From NCBI GenBank assembly GCA_019120075.1, contig DWVT01000098.1, positions 1 through 40,266 of the forward strand: 40,266 nt of DNA. The letters run 5' to 3'. The notes under the pieces were generated by a model. That model was not told the DNA's origin. It saw nothing but the letters and a program-made list of their open reading frames with translations, and searched no databases. Source of the DNA: Candidatus Mediterraneibacter excrementigallinarum (lineage in GTDB: Bacteria; Bacillota; Clostridia; Lachnospirales; Lachnospiraceae). Below, one piece after another: positions 1-7,524 of this stretch. The position numbers were made by a program, and so were the translations under genes. How positions within the stretch are numbered: position 1 is the stretch's first letter; the number at the start of each line of letters is the position of its first letter.

Positions 1-228
1 CCCTTTTCGCAGAACCAGATGATCGTATCCAACCTGTACTTCAACATCCTGCTGGATGGCAGAGAAAAATTCATATCCCATATGCCAGTGAAGCGGGACC
101 TGATGATCCGCCCAGTGATTGAGGTCGTCTACATAGTATTTGACAGGGAAAGAGGGATCTTCAAACAGAAGAGTTTCCTGAAGCTGCTGATCGAGCAGTA
201 TCGTATCCATATCACTTATATTTTCCAA
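1..228 (-). CDS. AraC-family regulator, N-terminal cupin part (cut by window edge)
   Basis: Reading the minus strand from a TTG at 228 gives 76 open codons that run off the window. The stretch VPLHWHMGYEFFSAIQQDVE followed by VQVG is the typical sugar-binding cupin (AraC_binding) pattern with an HWH metal/ligand-type motif, known from the N-terminus of AraC-family activators. The HTH half would lie outside the window. I chose the TTG because AGGAGGTG at 235-242 sits 6 nt before it, whereas the first ATG (210) is 24 nt away. The gene is divergent from the MFS transporter at 410, an arrangement usual for an AraC regulator of a sugar transporter. Family call is sound; the ligand cannot be told. 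Confidence 0.75.
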   Translation of the reverse strand, partial: MENISDMDTILLDQQLQETLLFEDPSFPVKYYVDDLNHWADHQVPLHWHMGYEFFSAIQQDVEVQVGYDHLVLRKG

Positions 229-279
229 ATCTCACACCTCCTGAATTCACGAATTTTCACAGCAATCCTTCACAATCCG

Positions 280-292
280 GGTAAATATTACC
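280..292. promoter_or_regulatory. Possible operator between araC-like and MFS genes
   Basis: A short perfect inverted repeat, GGTAA-ATA-TTACC, lies midway between the two divergent start codons. It may be a regulator binding site. This rests only on symmetry and position. Confidence 0.25.
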
Positions 293-409
293 ACAAACCG
301 GGCAGACTGACCATAGCATCCGCCATTTTTAGATGATATTATTTTATAGTGTGCTGTGTGAATGCGGCTTTTGAAACATAGTACAGATAGGATAAACGGA
401 GGCGGTCAA

Positions 410-1573
410 ATGGCAACGATCTTACTTGTATTTATTTATATTTTCTACATTGGTCTGGGTATTCCCGATTCTCTGCTGGGCTCAGCATGGCCGGCAATCT
501 ACGGGGAACTCCATGTCCCTGTTTCCTATGCCAGTTTCGTTTCAGTAATCATTTCCACCGGAACAGTCATTTCCAGTCTTTTCAGCACAAAGGTGATTGC
601 CAGACTGGGAACAGCAAAAGTTACGGCTATCTCAACCAGTCTTACAGCAATTGCATTATTAGGATTTTCCTGCTCCCACAGCTTTCTCTGGCTCTGTCTG
701 TGCGCAGTTCCCCTTGGAATCGGAGCCGGATCCATTGACACTGCGCTGAACAATTATGTCGCGCTTCACTATAATGCAATGCAGATGAGTTTTCTTCACT
801 GCTTTTATGGCATCGGAGTTACTGTAAGCCCTTATCTTATGTCTCTTGCACTGTCAGAGAGCATGAACTGGAGAGGGGGATACCGCACTGTTTTTTATAT
901 CCAGCTTGTGATCGCGGTATTATCGGTTCTCAGTCTCCCACTGTGGAAGAAAGTCAAAGCAGCCCGGCAGGAAGAAGAAACGGTTCACGTGCTGCCGCTG
1001 TTGCAGATGATCAGGCGGAAGAAAATATGGGCGTCCTGCGGCGTGTTTGCAGGAATCAGCGCTCTGGAATCCACCTGTCTGATCTGGGGAAGCACATATT
1101 TATCAGAGACAATCGGGTTATCCGCGGATATGGCAGCGGCATTGATCACGTTCTATTTTGCGGGTATAACCCTGGGCCGTTTTTTCTCCGGCCTTCTTTC
1201 GCTTAAATTTTCCGACTGGAAGATCATTATAGTAGGACAGTCCGCAATACTCATAGCCGTATGTATCTTACTGCTGACAGACCGCACGGAACCCGCTGTC
1301 TTTGGGCTCTTCCTGATCGGTCTCGGAAACGGACCTGTCTTCCCCAATATGACCCATCTGACTCCGGTCCTGTATAAAAAGGAAACATCCCAATCCATCA
1401 TAGGAATTGAGATGGCATTTTCAAACCTGAGTATCATGCTTACACCTGTTCTCTTCGGTTTTGTATCCGGTATTTGGGGAACCGAGATCTTTCCGGCATT
1501 TCTGGCAGTTATGTTTGTCCTTATGGCTGGATGTACGATCGTACTTAAAATCGGACACAGCAAAAGCCGTTGA
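410..1573 (+). CDS. MFS transporter, sugar-type
   Basis: A 387-residue polytopic membrane protein with about 12 hydrophobic segments. It is a major facilitator superfamily member by length, by the N-terminal GLGIPDSLLGSAWP segment, the loop after helix 2 and the internal repeat of six plus six helices. The ATG at 410 is preferred over the one 48 nt upstream because GGAGG precedes it by 6 nt and translation then begins directly with helix 1. The divergent AraC-cupin regulator suggests uptake of a sugar or similar small molecule, but the substrate is not readable from the sequence. The gene ends 17 nt before the convergent membrane protein gene. No defects seen. Confidence 0.85.
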   Translation: MATILLVFIYIFYIGLGIPDSLLGSAWPAIYGELHVPVSYASFVSVIISTGTVISSLFSTKVIARLGTAKVTAISTSLTAIALLGFSCSHSFLWLCLCAVPLGIGAGSIDTALNNYVALHYNAMQMSFLHCFYGIGVTVSPYLMSLALSESMNWRGGYRTVFYIQLVIAVLSVLSLPLWKKVKAARQEEETVHVLPLLQMIRRKKIWASCGVFAGISALESTCLIWGSTYLSETIGLSADMAAALITFYFAGITLGRFFSGLLSLKFSDWKIIIVGQSAILIAVCILLLTDRTEPAVFGLFLIGLGNGPVFPNMTHLTPVLYKKETSQSIIGIEMAFSNLSIMLTPVLFGFVSGIWGTEIFPAFLAVMFVLMAGCTIVLKIGHSKSR

Positions 1574-1590
1574 AGCGTCAGGATTTTGCT

Positions 1591-2478
1591 TTACCTTAAC
1601 CGCCGTGTAGAATGAATCATCATAAAAATGCCCATTCCGACAATAATGGCGCAGATGCCTGCTCCTGTAGATCCTGTCATAAACTGGCGAAAATAAAGTG
1701 ATGTACTTTCTGTATCAAACTGGCTCAGCATGGCAGTTTCCAGCGAGAGCATGGAGACTAACGCAGCGGCAAGGCTGACTTTCCTTGCCGCTGATATGAC
1801 CGGACTGTGATATTTCCGGTATCGAACTACATTGACCACTGCCATGATCATGATGTAAAAAGTATACAGCGCCATCACATAGATCAGGACTCCCGCATAT
1901 TTAAATCCTTCATTGTGATCAACTGCCAGAATCACCATGCCTGCAAGCGCCAGATTCATGATCACCAGGATCACGCCGCACAGCCGATACCTCCTCCACT
2001 CAGCTGTCAGGTTCTCCCCGAATCCATGTCTGTGTGTATATCTTACCAGCAGGAAACGCATGGTGGACATACAGATATAATAAGCTGACAGAGATCCAAA
2101 CCAGGGCGAATGATAATAAATTCCTGTAAAAGCATTGAATCCGGCATACAGCAGATTGATGACAAAAGAAGTATAGAGCGACATCCGCATTTTAAGAGGA
2201 ATATCTTCTATATATTGACTGACGAACGGATTCTGTCGAACTCTGCAGCTGCATTTCAAAATCCAGGGCACAACACAGATACATACGATTGTCAACGAAT
2301 ACGCGGACAAAACATAAGCTACATATGCGATCGGTCTGTCCTTCCCGGCGATCAGGAAGGCATAGATCAGCAGACCTGCTGAGATCGGAACGCTCAGAAT
2401 AACAACAGCAGTTCCAGGAAACAAGAGTCTGTATAATAGCTTAATTATACGCTTCATTTTTCTTTTCGGATTTTTCAT
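1591..2478 (-). CDS. Hypothetical multi-pass membrane protein (295 aa)
   Basis: I do not recognise a named family. The protein starts with a very basic tail (MKNPKRKMKRIIK) and has about seven or eight hydrophobic segments separated by basic loops, ending in TRRLR. There are no evident catalytic motifs. The start at 2478 has only a weak AAAGG upstream. A second ATG at 2457 (MKRIIKLL) is possible. Its first codons overlap the last 38 nt of the 21-aa microprotein gene in another frame, so translation may be coupled to that gene. It is the last member of a three-gene minus-strand group with the 122-aa membrane protein and the microprotein. It resembles uncharacterised membrane proteins of Lachnospiraceae as I remember them; no search was done. 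Confidence 0.7.
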   Translation of the reverse strand: MKNPKRKMKRIIKLLYRLLFPGTAVVILSVPISAGLLIYAFLIAGKDRPIAYVAYVLSAYSLTIVCICVVPWILKCSCRVRQNPFVSQYIEDIPLKMRMSLYTSFVINLLYAGFNAFTGIYYHSPWFGSLSAYYICMSTMRFLLVRYTHRHGFGENLTAEWRRYRLCGVILVIMNLALAGMVILAVDHNEGFKYAGVLIYVMALYTFYIMIMAVVNVVRYRKYHSPVISAARKVSLAAALVSMLSLETAMLSQFDTESTSLYFRQFMTGSTGAGICAIIVGMGIFMMIHSTRRLR

Positions 2479-2506
2479 TTGCCTTTACTAATTTTGATTT
2501 TGCCAT
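2441..2506 (-). CDS. Microprotein MAKSKLVKA, copy 1 (21 aa)
   Basis: A 21-codon ORF that reads MAKSKLVKANEKSEKKNEAY plus N and a TAA stop. GAGGAG at 2517-2522 stands 10 nt before its ATG and just after the stop of the 122-aa gene. It is highly basic and charged with no membrane segment. Its N-terminus is nearly identical to that of the 32-aa ORF at 8990-9088 (MARSKLVKA), and both sit directly beside a MKK-NFV membrane protein gene, which is the main reason to think it is translated. I recall longer Firmicutes proteins with the same beginning, so this may be a shortened member. Its 3' end overlaps the start of the 295-aa gene. Confidence 0.55.
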   Translation of the reverse strand: MAKSKLVKANEKSEKKNEAYN

Positions 2507-2525
2507 TTTTCATTTTCTCCTCAAA

Positions 2526-2894
2526 TTACTCTAATCCTTTTACGATCGGGATCAGGCAGAGCAGCAGGGCAATTCCCACCAGACCGACCAGGATTCCCTG
2601 GATCAACATGTTCCATACCATGACCATGCACATACCAACGCCCAGAGCCAGAGCCGCTACAATTCCAAAGAGGACAGTTCCGATCGCTTTCCCGTTCAGT
2701 CTGACCGCCGGTTTTCCTTCCATCTTACGGCGGACGATCAACATGGCAAGCAGGATAACCGCTCCTGCCGCTCCCATCACAATTCCCTGGTTAAAGGCGT
2801 TCCACTGGGGAAGCAGGCACATACACATGCCGATGGCAAAAAGAATTCCGCCAACAGTTCCCATTATCATTGATACAAAATTTTTCTTTTTCAT
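2526..2894 (-). CDS. Small membrane protein MKKKNFV family, full length (122 aa)
   Basis: A 122-residue protein with four hydrophobic segments. The N-terminal part (MKKKNFVSMIMGTVGGILFA) recurs in the 35-aa ORF at 8883-8990. The sequence looks internally duplicated: a GMCMCLLPQWNAFNQGIVMG segment in the first half echoes GMCMVMVWNMLIQGILVGL in the second half. No enzymatic motif is present. GGAGG at 2903-2907 lies 8 nt before the ATG. It heads a group with the microprotein and the 295-aa membrane protein. Function unknown. I think it belongs to an uncharacterised Lachnospiraceae family often seen beside the microprotein, from memory only. Confidence 0.75.
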   Translation of the reverse strand: MKKKNFVSMIMGTVGGILFAIGMCMCLLPQWNAFNQGIVMGAAGAVILLAMLIVRRKMEGKPAVRLNGKAIGTVLFGIVAALALGVGMCMVMVWNMLIQGILVGLVGIALLLCLIPIVKGLE

Positions 2895-2945
2895 TATAAA
2901 AGCCTCCTTTATGTGTTTTCCACTTGATGACTGTATTCTAGGATG

Positions 2946-2980
2946 CTTTTGTTTCTGATTTTATTCCAAAACGTTTCTGA
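2946..2980. promoter_or_regulatory. Upstream motif shared with the second microprotein cassette
   Basis: Two related elements, CTTTTGTTTCTG (2946-2957) and CCAAAACGTTTCTGA (2966-2980), lie upstream of the 122-aa gene. The same two words, slightly changed and in the opposite order, lie upstream of the second cassette at 9146-9176. They may be binding sites of a common regulator. Inference from repetition and position. Confidence 0.4.
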
Positions 2981-2992
2981 ATTATTAAATCA

Positions 2993-3064
2993 CCGGAAGT
3001 GCCCAAAGGCACATTCCGGGATTGTAAGCGGTCGCCAAGGTCTCGGGCACGCCCGGACTTTGGC
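2993..3064. repeat. GC-rich double-hairpin element
   Basis: Two adjacent imperfect inverted repeats lie in otherwise AT-rich intergenic DNA. The first pairs CCGGAAGTGCC (2993-3003) with GGCACATTCCGG (3008-3019). The second pairs GCCAAGGTCTCGGGC (3034-3048) with GCCCGGACTTTGGC (3051-3064), with one wobble and one bulge. No reading frame is evident. It could be a REP-like dispersed repeat or a structured RNA. The base composition is clearly unlike the flanks. Confidence 0.5.
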
Positions 3065-3078
3065 TCGTCGCCGTTGCA

Positions 3079-3119
3079 AAAAGATACCATACTGAAATTT
3101 CACAGACATGGTATCTTTT
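3079..3119 (-). terminator. Terminator after the MFS pseudogene
   Basis: A perfect 12-bp stem, AAAAGATACCAT with ATGGTATCTTTT, and a 17-nt loop. It lies about 35 nt beyond the end of the minus-strand MFS pseudogene. Because the stem ends in A/T runs it could work in both directions. Confidence 0.75.
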
Positions 3120-3152
3120 ATGTTTAGTTCTCTGTCAAATTATACCGGTGAC

Positions 3153-3870
3153 TCAAATGCCTCTGCAGGTTTCCCGTATGTAATATACTTTTGCGATTAT
3201 GATCCCCAGAATCGCAATCCCGGCCAGAACCAGATAGCCGGACTCCATACCTCCCGCTGAGACAATACTTCCGGTAAACATCGGAAACGTGGTCATTCCT
3301 ATTGCATATACCGCCTGGAAAAATCCCATGGCAGTGGATTTCTTCTCTTTCGGTATCCCCTGCATCGCTTCTGACGTTGCATAAGAAAAAAGGATTCCCG
3401 TCGCCATTCCCGGCAGTACCTGGAGCACTAAGATCACCGGTACTCTGCCGACAGCCGGAACCAGTATACAATATACCGCCAATACTGCCAGCACTGTCGG
3501 GATCCAGAACCGTGGTCCCCGCCTCTCGCAGAATTTCGACGAGGCAAGCGCGGAAAAACATACTGCGGACACCATATAAATAATAGATGATATTCCCACA
3601 AGACCGTCCGATGCCCCGCAGTCTTTCAATATCTGATTTGTAAATGACATTGTAGTCGTCAGCTGAATCCCCTGCTGGATCAGCGCGATCAGGGAAAACA
3701 CAATGATCCGTCTGCCCCGGCACACCTGAAGCAGGTCCGGCACTGTCAGGCTGCTTCCTGAAACGTTTCTTTTTAGTTGTCTGATATGGTATGTACACAT
3801 ACTGGGCAAACCAGAATAAAGTCACGATCGTCAGAAAGATCATATTCTGACTGTTTATTTTCTGTTTCAT
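3153..3870 (-). pseudogene. MFS transporter with an internal deletion and frame change
   Basis: The minus strand starts with MKQKINSQNMIFLTIVTLFW then FAQYVYIPYQTT, a good first helix of a major facilitator protein with an AAGG ribosome site. Around 3770-3785 the frame breaks. The C-terminal part continues in another frame (about VPDLLQVCRGRRIIVFSLIA to the stop at 3153) with some six helices, including the well-preserved segment LQVLPGMATGILFSYATSEA. Roughly helices 2 to 6 are missing between the two parts, so the lesion is a deletion that is not a multiple of three. An intact family member would be close to 400 residues; here about 240 codons remain. It cannot make a complete transporter as read. 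Confidence 0.75.
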
Positions 3871-3962
3871 CTTTTTTTCCTTCTTTCGTATCTCATTTCC
3901 CGCTTTATAATTCTTCGTATTCTTTCCTTTTCAGGATTAATTTTCCATAACAACAAGATCAT

Positions 3963-5266
3963 TCATACTGTCAGTTTTTTTCTATCAACATGACTTTTTA
4001 AAATAAGGGCTAAAAAGGCTGACAATATTCTTGCAAATACTGTACTCCACCAAATCATGATCTGTCCGCCAAATAATTGCGGTAACACAAACATAAACGC
4101 AAGCATAAAAACAGGTTCTATATATGTTAAAACATAGGAGAATATACTCTCTTCCGTAGCATAAAAACCAGCGGTTGTTATACGGGTTACAGCAACAAAA
4201 GGAACGGAAATAAGAAATATTGGTATAATTTGTCCCACTTCAATATTTACTTCCGTTGATACGCCAAATAATACACCTATATCATTTCTTGCTATATACA
4301 TAATAATACAGCTGACAAGAGACAGTGCAATGCCAGACCAATATGCCAGTTTTCTAATCTCTCTAAGGCTTGAAAAGTTTCCTTTACCATAATACTTACT
4401 GAAAATCGGCTGGCTGCCATCTCCTATACCCTGAAAAATCAGGTACACAATAGATATAATATATGCAATACAAGAATAAACAGCAACCGCCTTTTCTCCT
4501 CCATAAAGAATAGAAAAACGATTTATGATTATCAAAGAAATATTCGGGGTCATTGCCAGCCCAAAAGGAGCAATTCCTATTTTAATAATTTTTTTGATAT
4601 TGACGCTATATTGGAAACCGGAATATTTAAAGTAAACTGTTTATATCTCAGCATATAAATCAATGCCGTCAGGAAAGTTACTCCTTGTCCGATAATAGTC
4701 GCAATCGCCGCTCCTGCGACACCCTGATGAAATATCCAGACAAAAAGCCTATCGAGAATAATATTGGTGATAAACCCGGCAACCATAGACATCATGGCGT
4801 AAAATGAATCCCCATGATTTCGGATAAAGGGTATCATTCCCGTGCCGATTATCTGTAATGCTGCTCCTAAGGCAATAATAGCAATATATTCCTTCCCCAA
4901 AGAAAGAAGCTCCCCTTCAGCGCCCAGAAGACGTAAAAGAGGTGTTGCCAAAAAGAAAGTGATGATCGTCAGCATCACACTCGTAATAAGTAAAAGCCAC
5001 ATGGCGCCAGCCGTAAATTTTCTGGCTTGTGTCTCTTTCTTTTCTGCTTTGCTGATCGCATAATAAACGGCTCCCCCCATACCAATTCCTGTTCCCAAAG
5101 CCTGAAGAACAGCGCTGATGGGATAGGCCACATTGATTGCAGAAATTCCTATATCTCCAATACTGTTTCCAACAAAAAAACCGTCCACGATCGCATAAAC
5201 GCCGGACAGTGCAAAAGAGAATATAGACGGAATGACATATTTAAAGAAAGTTCTGATTTCTCTCAT
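3963..5266 (-). pseudogene. MATE family efflux transporter, split by a one-base frameshift
   Basis: Two adjacent frames together form one MATE (multidrug and toxic compound extrusion) protein of about 434 residues. The first (5266 to a TAG at 4577) holds helices 1-6, starting MREIRTFFKYVIPSIFSFAL. The second (to 3963) holds the rest, including NRFSILYGGEKAVAVYSCIA. Adding one A to the seven-A run (plus-strand T run 4589-4595) restores a continuous reading ISKKIIKIGIAPFGLAMTPN. So a single base was lost in a homopolymer, truly or by sequencing error. Its ATG overlaps the TGA of the marR gene (ATGA), hence one operon. The DNA is visibly more AT-rich than its neighbours, which hints at transfer. 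Confidence 0.8.
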
Positions 5267-5706
5267 TTCTTATGCACCCCTTTCAGCTCTTTTTCAAACA
5301 AAATGTTAAAAAGGTCCAGCGTGTCTATAATCTGTTCCATTCGTTCATCACCTATTTTTTTAGTGATACGTTCTTCTGTCTCCAATAATGGCTGTATGAT
5401 ATTTTCTGCATACGCTTTTCCATTTTCTGTAAAAGCAACCAGTTTTTCTCTCTTATCTTCTTTGCTTGCTTCAAGAACAATAAGCCCCCGCTTTTTCAAA
5501 TCACGGATTACTGTACTTACCGTTGCCTTTATCAGTCCGAATTCTTCTGTAATCGTCTTTTGAGTAAGTCTGTCCTTTGCGTACAGGGCATAAAGAACCA
5601 TGAGTTCCGGATACCCTATTCCACATTTATTTGCCCAGCGGGCATATAAAGATGTTCCCTTTGACCATACAGACAATACCTCATATGCTTTTGAAAATTG
5701 ATACAT
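5263..5706 (-). CDS. MarR-family transcriptional regulator of the MATE gene
   Basis: A 147-residue winged-helix regulator. The DNA-binding region is TQKTITEEFGLIKATVSTVI followed by the wing region KKRGLIVLEASKEDKREKLV, the classic MarR arrangement with a conserved D-R in the wing. The ATG at 5706 is chosen because AGGAGG precedes it by 6 nt; an upstream TTG would place the ribosome site inside the gene. It overlaps the MATE start by 4 nt, so it most likely represses its own operon and the efflux pump in response to a toxic ligand. Low GC like the MATE gene. Confidence 0.85.
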   Translation of the reverse strand: MYQFSKAYEVLSVWSKGTSLYARWANKCGIGYPELMVLYALYAKDRLTQKTITEEFGLIKATVSTVIRDLKKRGLIVLEASKEDKREKLVAFTENGKAYAENIIQPLLETEERITKKIGDERMEQIIDTLDLFNILFEKELKGVHKK

Positions 5707-5726
5707 ATCATCCTCCTGATAATACT

Positions 5727-5870
5727 TCAAAATTCTTTGTCAAGTGTTTTAAGTATTTTTTCATATCCGACAAAATAAAAAAGCCCGGATCTTTCTGTTT
5801 TGGAAACACCATTTTCCTCCGTATCATCTTTAATCTCGCGGATTATTTTAGCCGGTACACCGCCAGGATT
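5727..5870 (-). pseudogene. C-terminal remnant of a hexapeptide-repeat acetyltransferase
   Basis: Forty-odd codons on the minus strand begin NPGGVPAKIIREIKDDTEEN and end at a TGA 20 nt before the marR start. The NPxGVPAKIIREI pattern is the usual end of the left-handed beta-helix of sugar or xenobiotic O-acetyltransferases. Upstream the homologous reading stops at once and is replaced by A/G-rich DNA bordering the headless araC gene, so the body of the gene is gone. There is no start codon. It is short, so the call rests on one motif. Confidence 0.45.
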
Positions 5871-5883
5871 TTTTCTTTTTTAA

Positions 5884-6369
5884 CTTCGCTTTGATGATCC
5901 ATGCTGTATTCGCACACTTCTGGAAATGATGGTGATTGAATATGCCAATCCGCAGGATGATACCCAGGCTATTCTCCAACCTATGGTATTGACGCTGCTG
6001 ATGATGGTGGCAAGGCAGTACAAATTGTCTATCCCTGTTCCGAAAAATGAAAAGTTGTCGGATAAGATTGTCCGTTACATGAGTGAACACTCTGACATTG
6101 TGACCTTAAAAGATATATCGAAGCATTTTTCTTACCATCCAAACTACATTTCCACACTGCTTCGCCGTGAAATCGGGAAGTCCTTTTCAGAGATTTTTCT
6201 GGAGCAGAGGATGGAGCGTGCGGCTTTCCTGCTGAGAGGAACCAATCTTTCTGTTGAGGAAATTGCTGCCATGCTCGGCTACAGCAACAGCAGCAATTTT
6301 TATAAAGCTTTCAGAGAATTTTATCAGTGTTCTCCAAGAGATTACTCCGGAAAACTCACAGCGATATAA
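5884..6369 (+). pseudogene. AraC-family regulator lacking its N-terminus
   Basis: The plus strand encodes a complete AraC-type double HTH near the C-terminus: IVTLKDISKHFSYHPNYIST for the first helix pair and LSVEEIAAMLGYSNSSNFYK then AFREFYQCSPRDYSG for the second. The frame is open back to a TAA at 5881, and the residues before the first ATG (5926) still look like AraC linker sequence. There is no good ribosome-binding site and no cupin domain, which normally adds about 150 residues. The break coincides with the end of the acetyltransferase remnant. Either a 5'-deleted pseudogene or, less likely, a stand-alone 147-aa HTH protein. Confidence 0.65.
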
Positions 6370-6488
6370 AGTCATTAGCTTCTACAAAGGTATTCATAGG
6401 CCATGCGGCGATGCCAAACCAGAACGGCATACAAAAGTATGTTTCCTGTTCCCACATTTCACAGGTTCGTTATTCCAGAAAACTAATT

Positions 6489-6515
6489 TTAACAGGACAT
6501 TTTTCGTCCTGTTAA
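6489..6515. terminator. Hairpin between araC remnant and XRE gene
   Basis: A perfect 10-bp stem TTAACAGGAC / GTCCTGTTAA with a 7-nt loop lies in the 190-nt gap between two convergent genes. The U-run on either side is poor, so it is a weak terminator candidate. The rest of the gap holds nothing I can name. Confidence 0.4.
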
Positions 6516-6559
6516 TGTTCTGTTAAATACAATTTTAAAAATATCTCCTTCCCTATATT

Positions 6560-6757
6560 CTATTTCATATCACTTAAAGCTTGCAAATCCCCCTCCAACA
6601 CATCGCATATAATCATAATCTTGTCAGCAGAAGGATTCGTTCCCTTTCGTCTCCAGTCGCTGACTGTACTTTGGGATATACCTGTTCTTTTCGCAAATTC
6701 AATTTGTGTCATTCCCCTTTCCTCAAGATATTGATAGATTCGTTCATTAATAAGCAT
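6560..6757 (-). CDS. Small XRE/Cro-CI family HTH regulator (65 aa)
   Basis: The whole 65-residue protein is one Cro/C1-type helix-turn-helix domain: YLEERGMTQIEFAKRTGISQ then STVSDWRRKGTNPSADKIMI. AAGGAG precedes the ATG at a good distance. There is no extra domain. It lies 116 nt after the nuclease-like gene on the same strand, and phage-type and toxin-antitoxin genes often have such a regulator beside them. It could be the controller of that module or a free-standing repressor. AT-rich like the rest of this stretch. Confidence 0.85.
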   Translation of the reverse strand: MLINERIYQYLEERGMTQIEFAKRTGISQSTVSDWRRKGTNPSADKIMIICDVLEGDLQALSDMK

Positions 6758-6809
6758 GGCCTCTCCTTTCAGTTTTCATTTTTTCCTTATCTTTTTTCAA
6801 ATTTCGTCT

Positions 6810-6823
6810 TGACAAAACTGTCA
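6810..6823. promoter_or_regulatory. Possible operator upstream of the XRE gene
   Basis: TGACA-AAAC-TGTCA is a perfect inverted repeat about 53 nt before the XRE start codon, embedded in a TTGACA hexamer on the plus strand. XRE proteins often bind such symmetric sites before their own gene. Inference from symmetry and place. Confidence 0.3.
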
Positions 6824-6873
6824 GTTCTTATTAGCATAAAAACAGAAGAAATGGGTTTGTACCAAGTATGATT

Positions 6874-7332
6874 TTAAAATCGGAACGGGTTGCTCGTTTC
6901 TTTTTTTATATCTAAAATATCATACAGATAATAATTTCCATCTTTTGCATGGCGGATCAACAAGGAAACATGATATACATTATAACGTTCCAACATTCCC
7001 TGTTCGTTATGAACAGGCAATGCAAATCTGGAATCGTACCGATACCATCCAAAGGCTGCATCCCGCAAATGCTTATTTCCAGAATTCTCCCGGAAGTGTT
7101 TTCCTTCTGCAATCTCCAGCATTTCTGGAATTCCTTGTACAGCATTTGCCTTTGCTTTAGCATTGGCTCCTTTCAGGGAATAAGTGTATTTCGATCCCGT
7201 ATATTCATCCGGAAGATCATTCCCAATAAAAACTAAATCATTTGTATCTTCAATCATATAGGAATTACCTACATACTGTTTCAAATACTCTTTTACTTCA
7301 TCCCAGCAAATCGCCCGTTTCCCTTTAAACAA
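6874..7332 (-). CDS. Phage-type nuclease-like domain protein, probably a tail fragment
   Basis: The protein (152 aa from a TTG) contains YIGNDLPDEYTGSKYTYSLK-like sequence, a K/A-rich helix (GANAKAKANAVQGIPEMLEI), FGWYRYDSRFALPV and a final YNVYHVSLLIRHAKDGNYYL-YDILDIKKETSNP. I know this block as the C-terminal domain of large phage and integrative-element polyvalent proteins, of the barnase/EndoU/colicin/RelE-like group as I remember it; I cannot confirm the exact family name. The frame is open upstream to 7386 with plausible coding sequence (AEVNAIAQRRLVAISNILFK), so the gene seems to have lost its front part. No immunity or antitoxin gene is certain, though an XRE regulator follows. Confidence 0.55.
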   Translation of the reverse strand: MFKGKRAICWDEVKEYLKQYVGNSYMIEDTNDLVFIGNDLPDEYTGSKYTYSLKGANAKAKANAVQGIPEMLEIAEGKHFRENSGNKHLRDAAFGWYRYDSRFALPVHNEQGMLERYNVYHVSLLIRHAKDGNYYLYDILDIKKETSNPFRF

Positions 7333-7487
7333 AATATTAGAAATTGCAACAAGTCTCCTTTGGGCAATAGCGTTTACTTCTGCACTTTATTAAAGGAGTG
7401 GAATTTGAAATTTCATTTTAGGCATGAGAAAAACGTTGATACCCGCTATTGACTCCGAAAGCAAATTTGAATAAAATGTAAGAAAGC

Positions 7488-7524
7488 AAAGATGCTGCGG
7501 AAGATTCTCCACAGCATCTTTTTT
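7488..7524 (+). terminator. Terminator-like hairpin just before the reductase-like gene
   Basis: AAAGATGCTG (7488-7497) pairs with CAGCATCTTT (7512-7521), a perfect 10-bp stem running into a T run. No plus-strand gene is seen immediately upstream, so it either ends an unseen transcript, is a leftover, or acts as an attenuator for the gene starting at 7607. The rest of the gap 7333-7606 shows only vestigial coding sequence at its right end. Confidence 0.6.

Noticed and set aside
1-336. Plus-strand frame of 105 codons at the window start
   Set aside because: It is antisense to the AraC cupin frame, which has a proper ribosome site and a clear family pattern.
3124-3870. 248-codon minus-strand frame read as one protein
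   Set aside because: Only its first 30 residues fit an MFS protein. The rest is the wrong frame of the transporter's C-terminal part.
6380-6480. Possible short gene after the AraC remnant
   Set aside because: The open frames here are extensions of shadow frames, with no start signal or recognisable motif.
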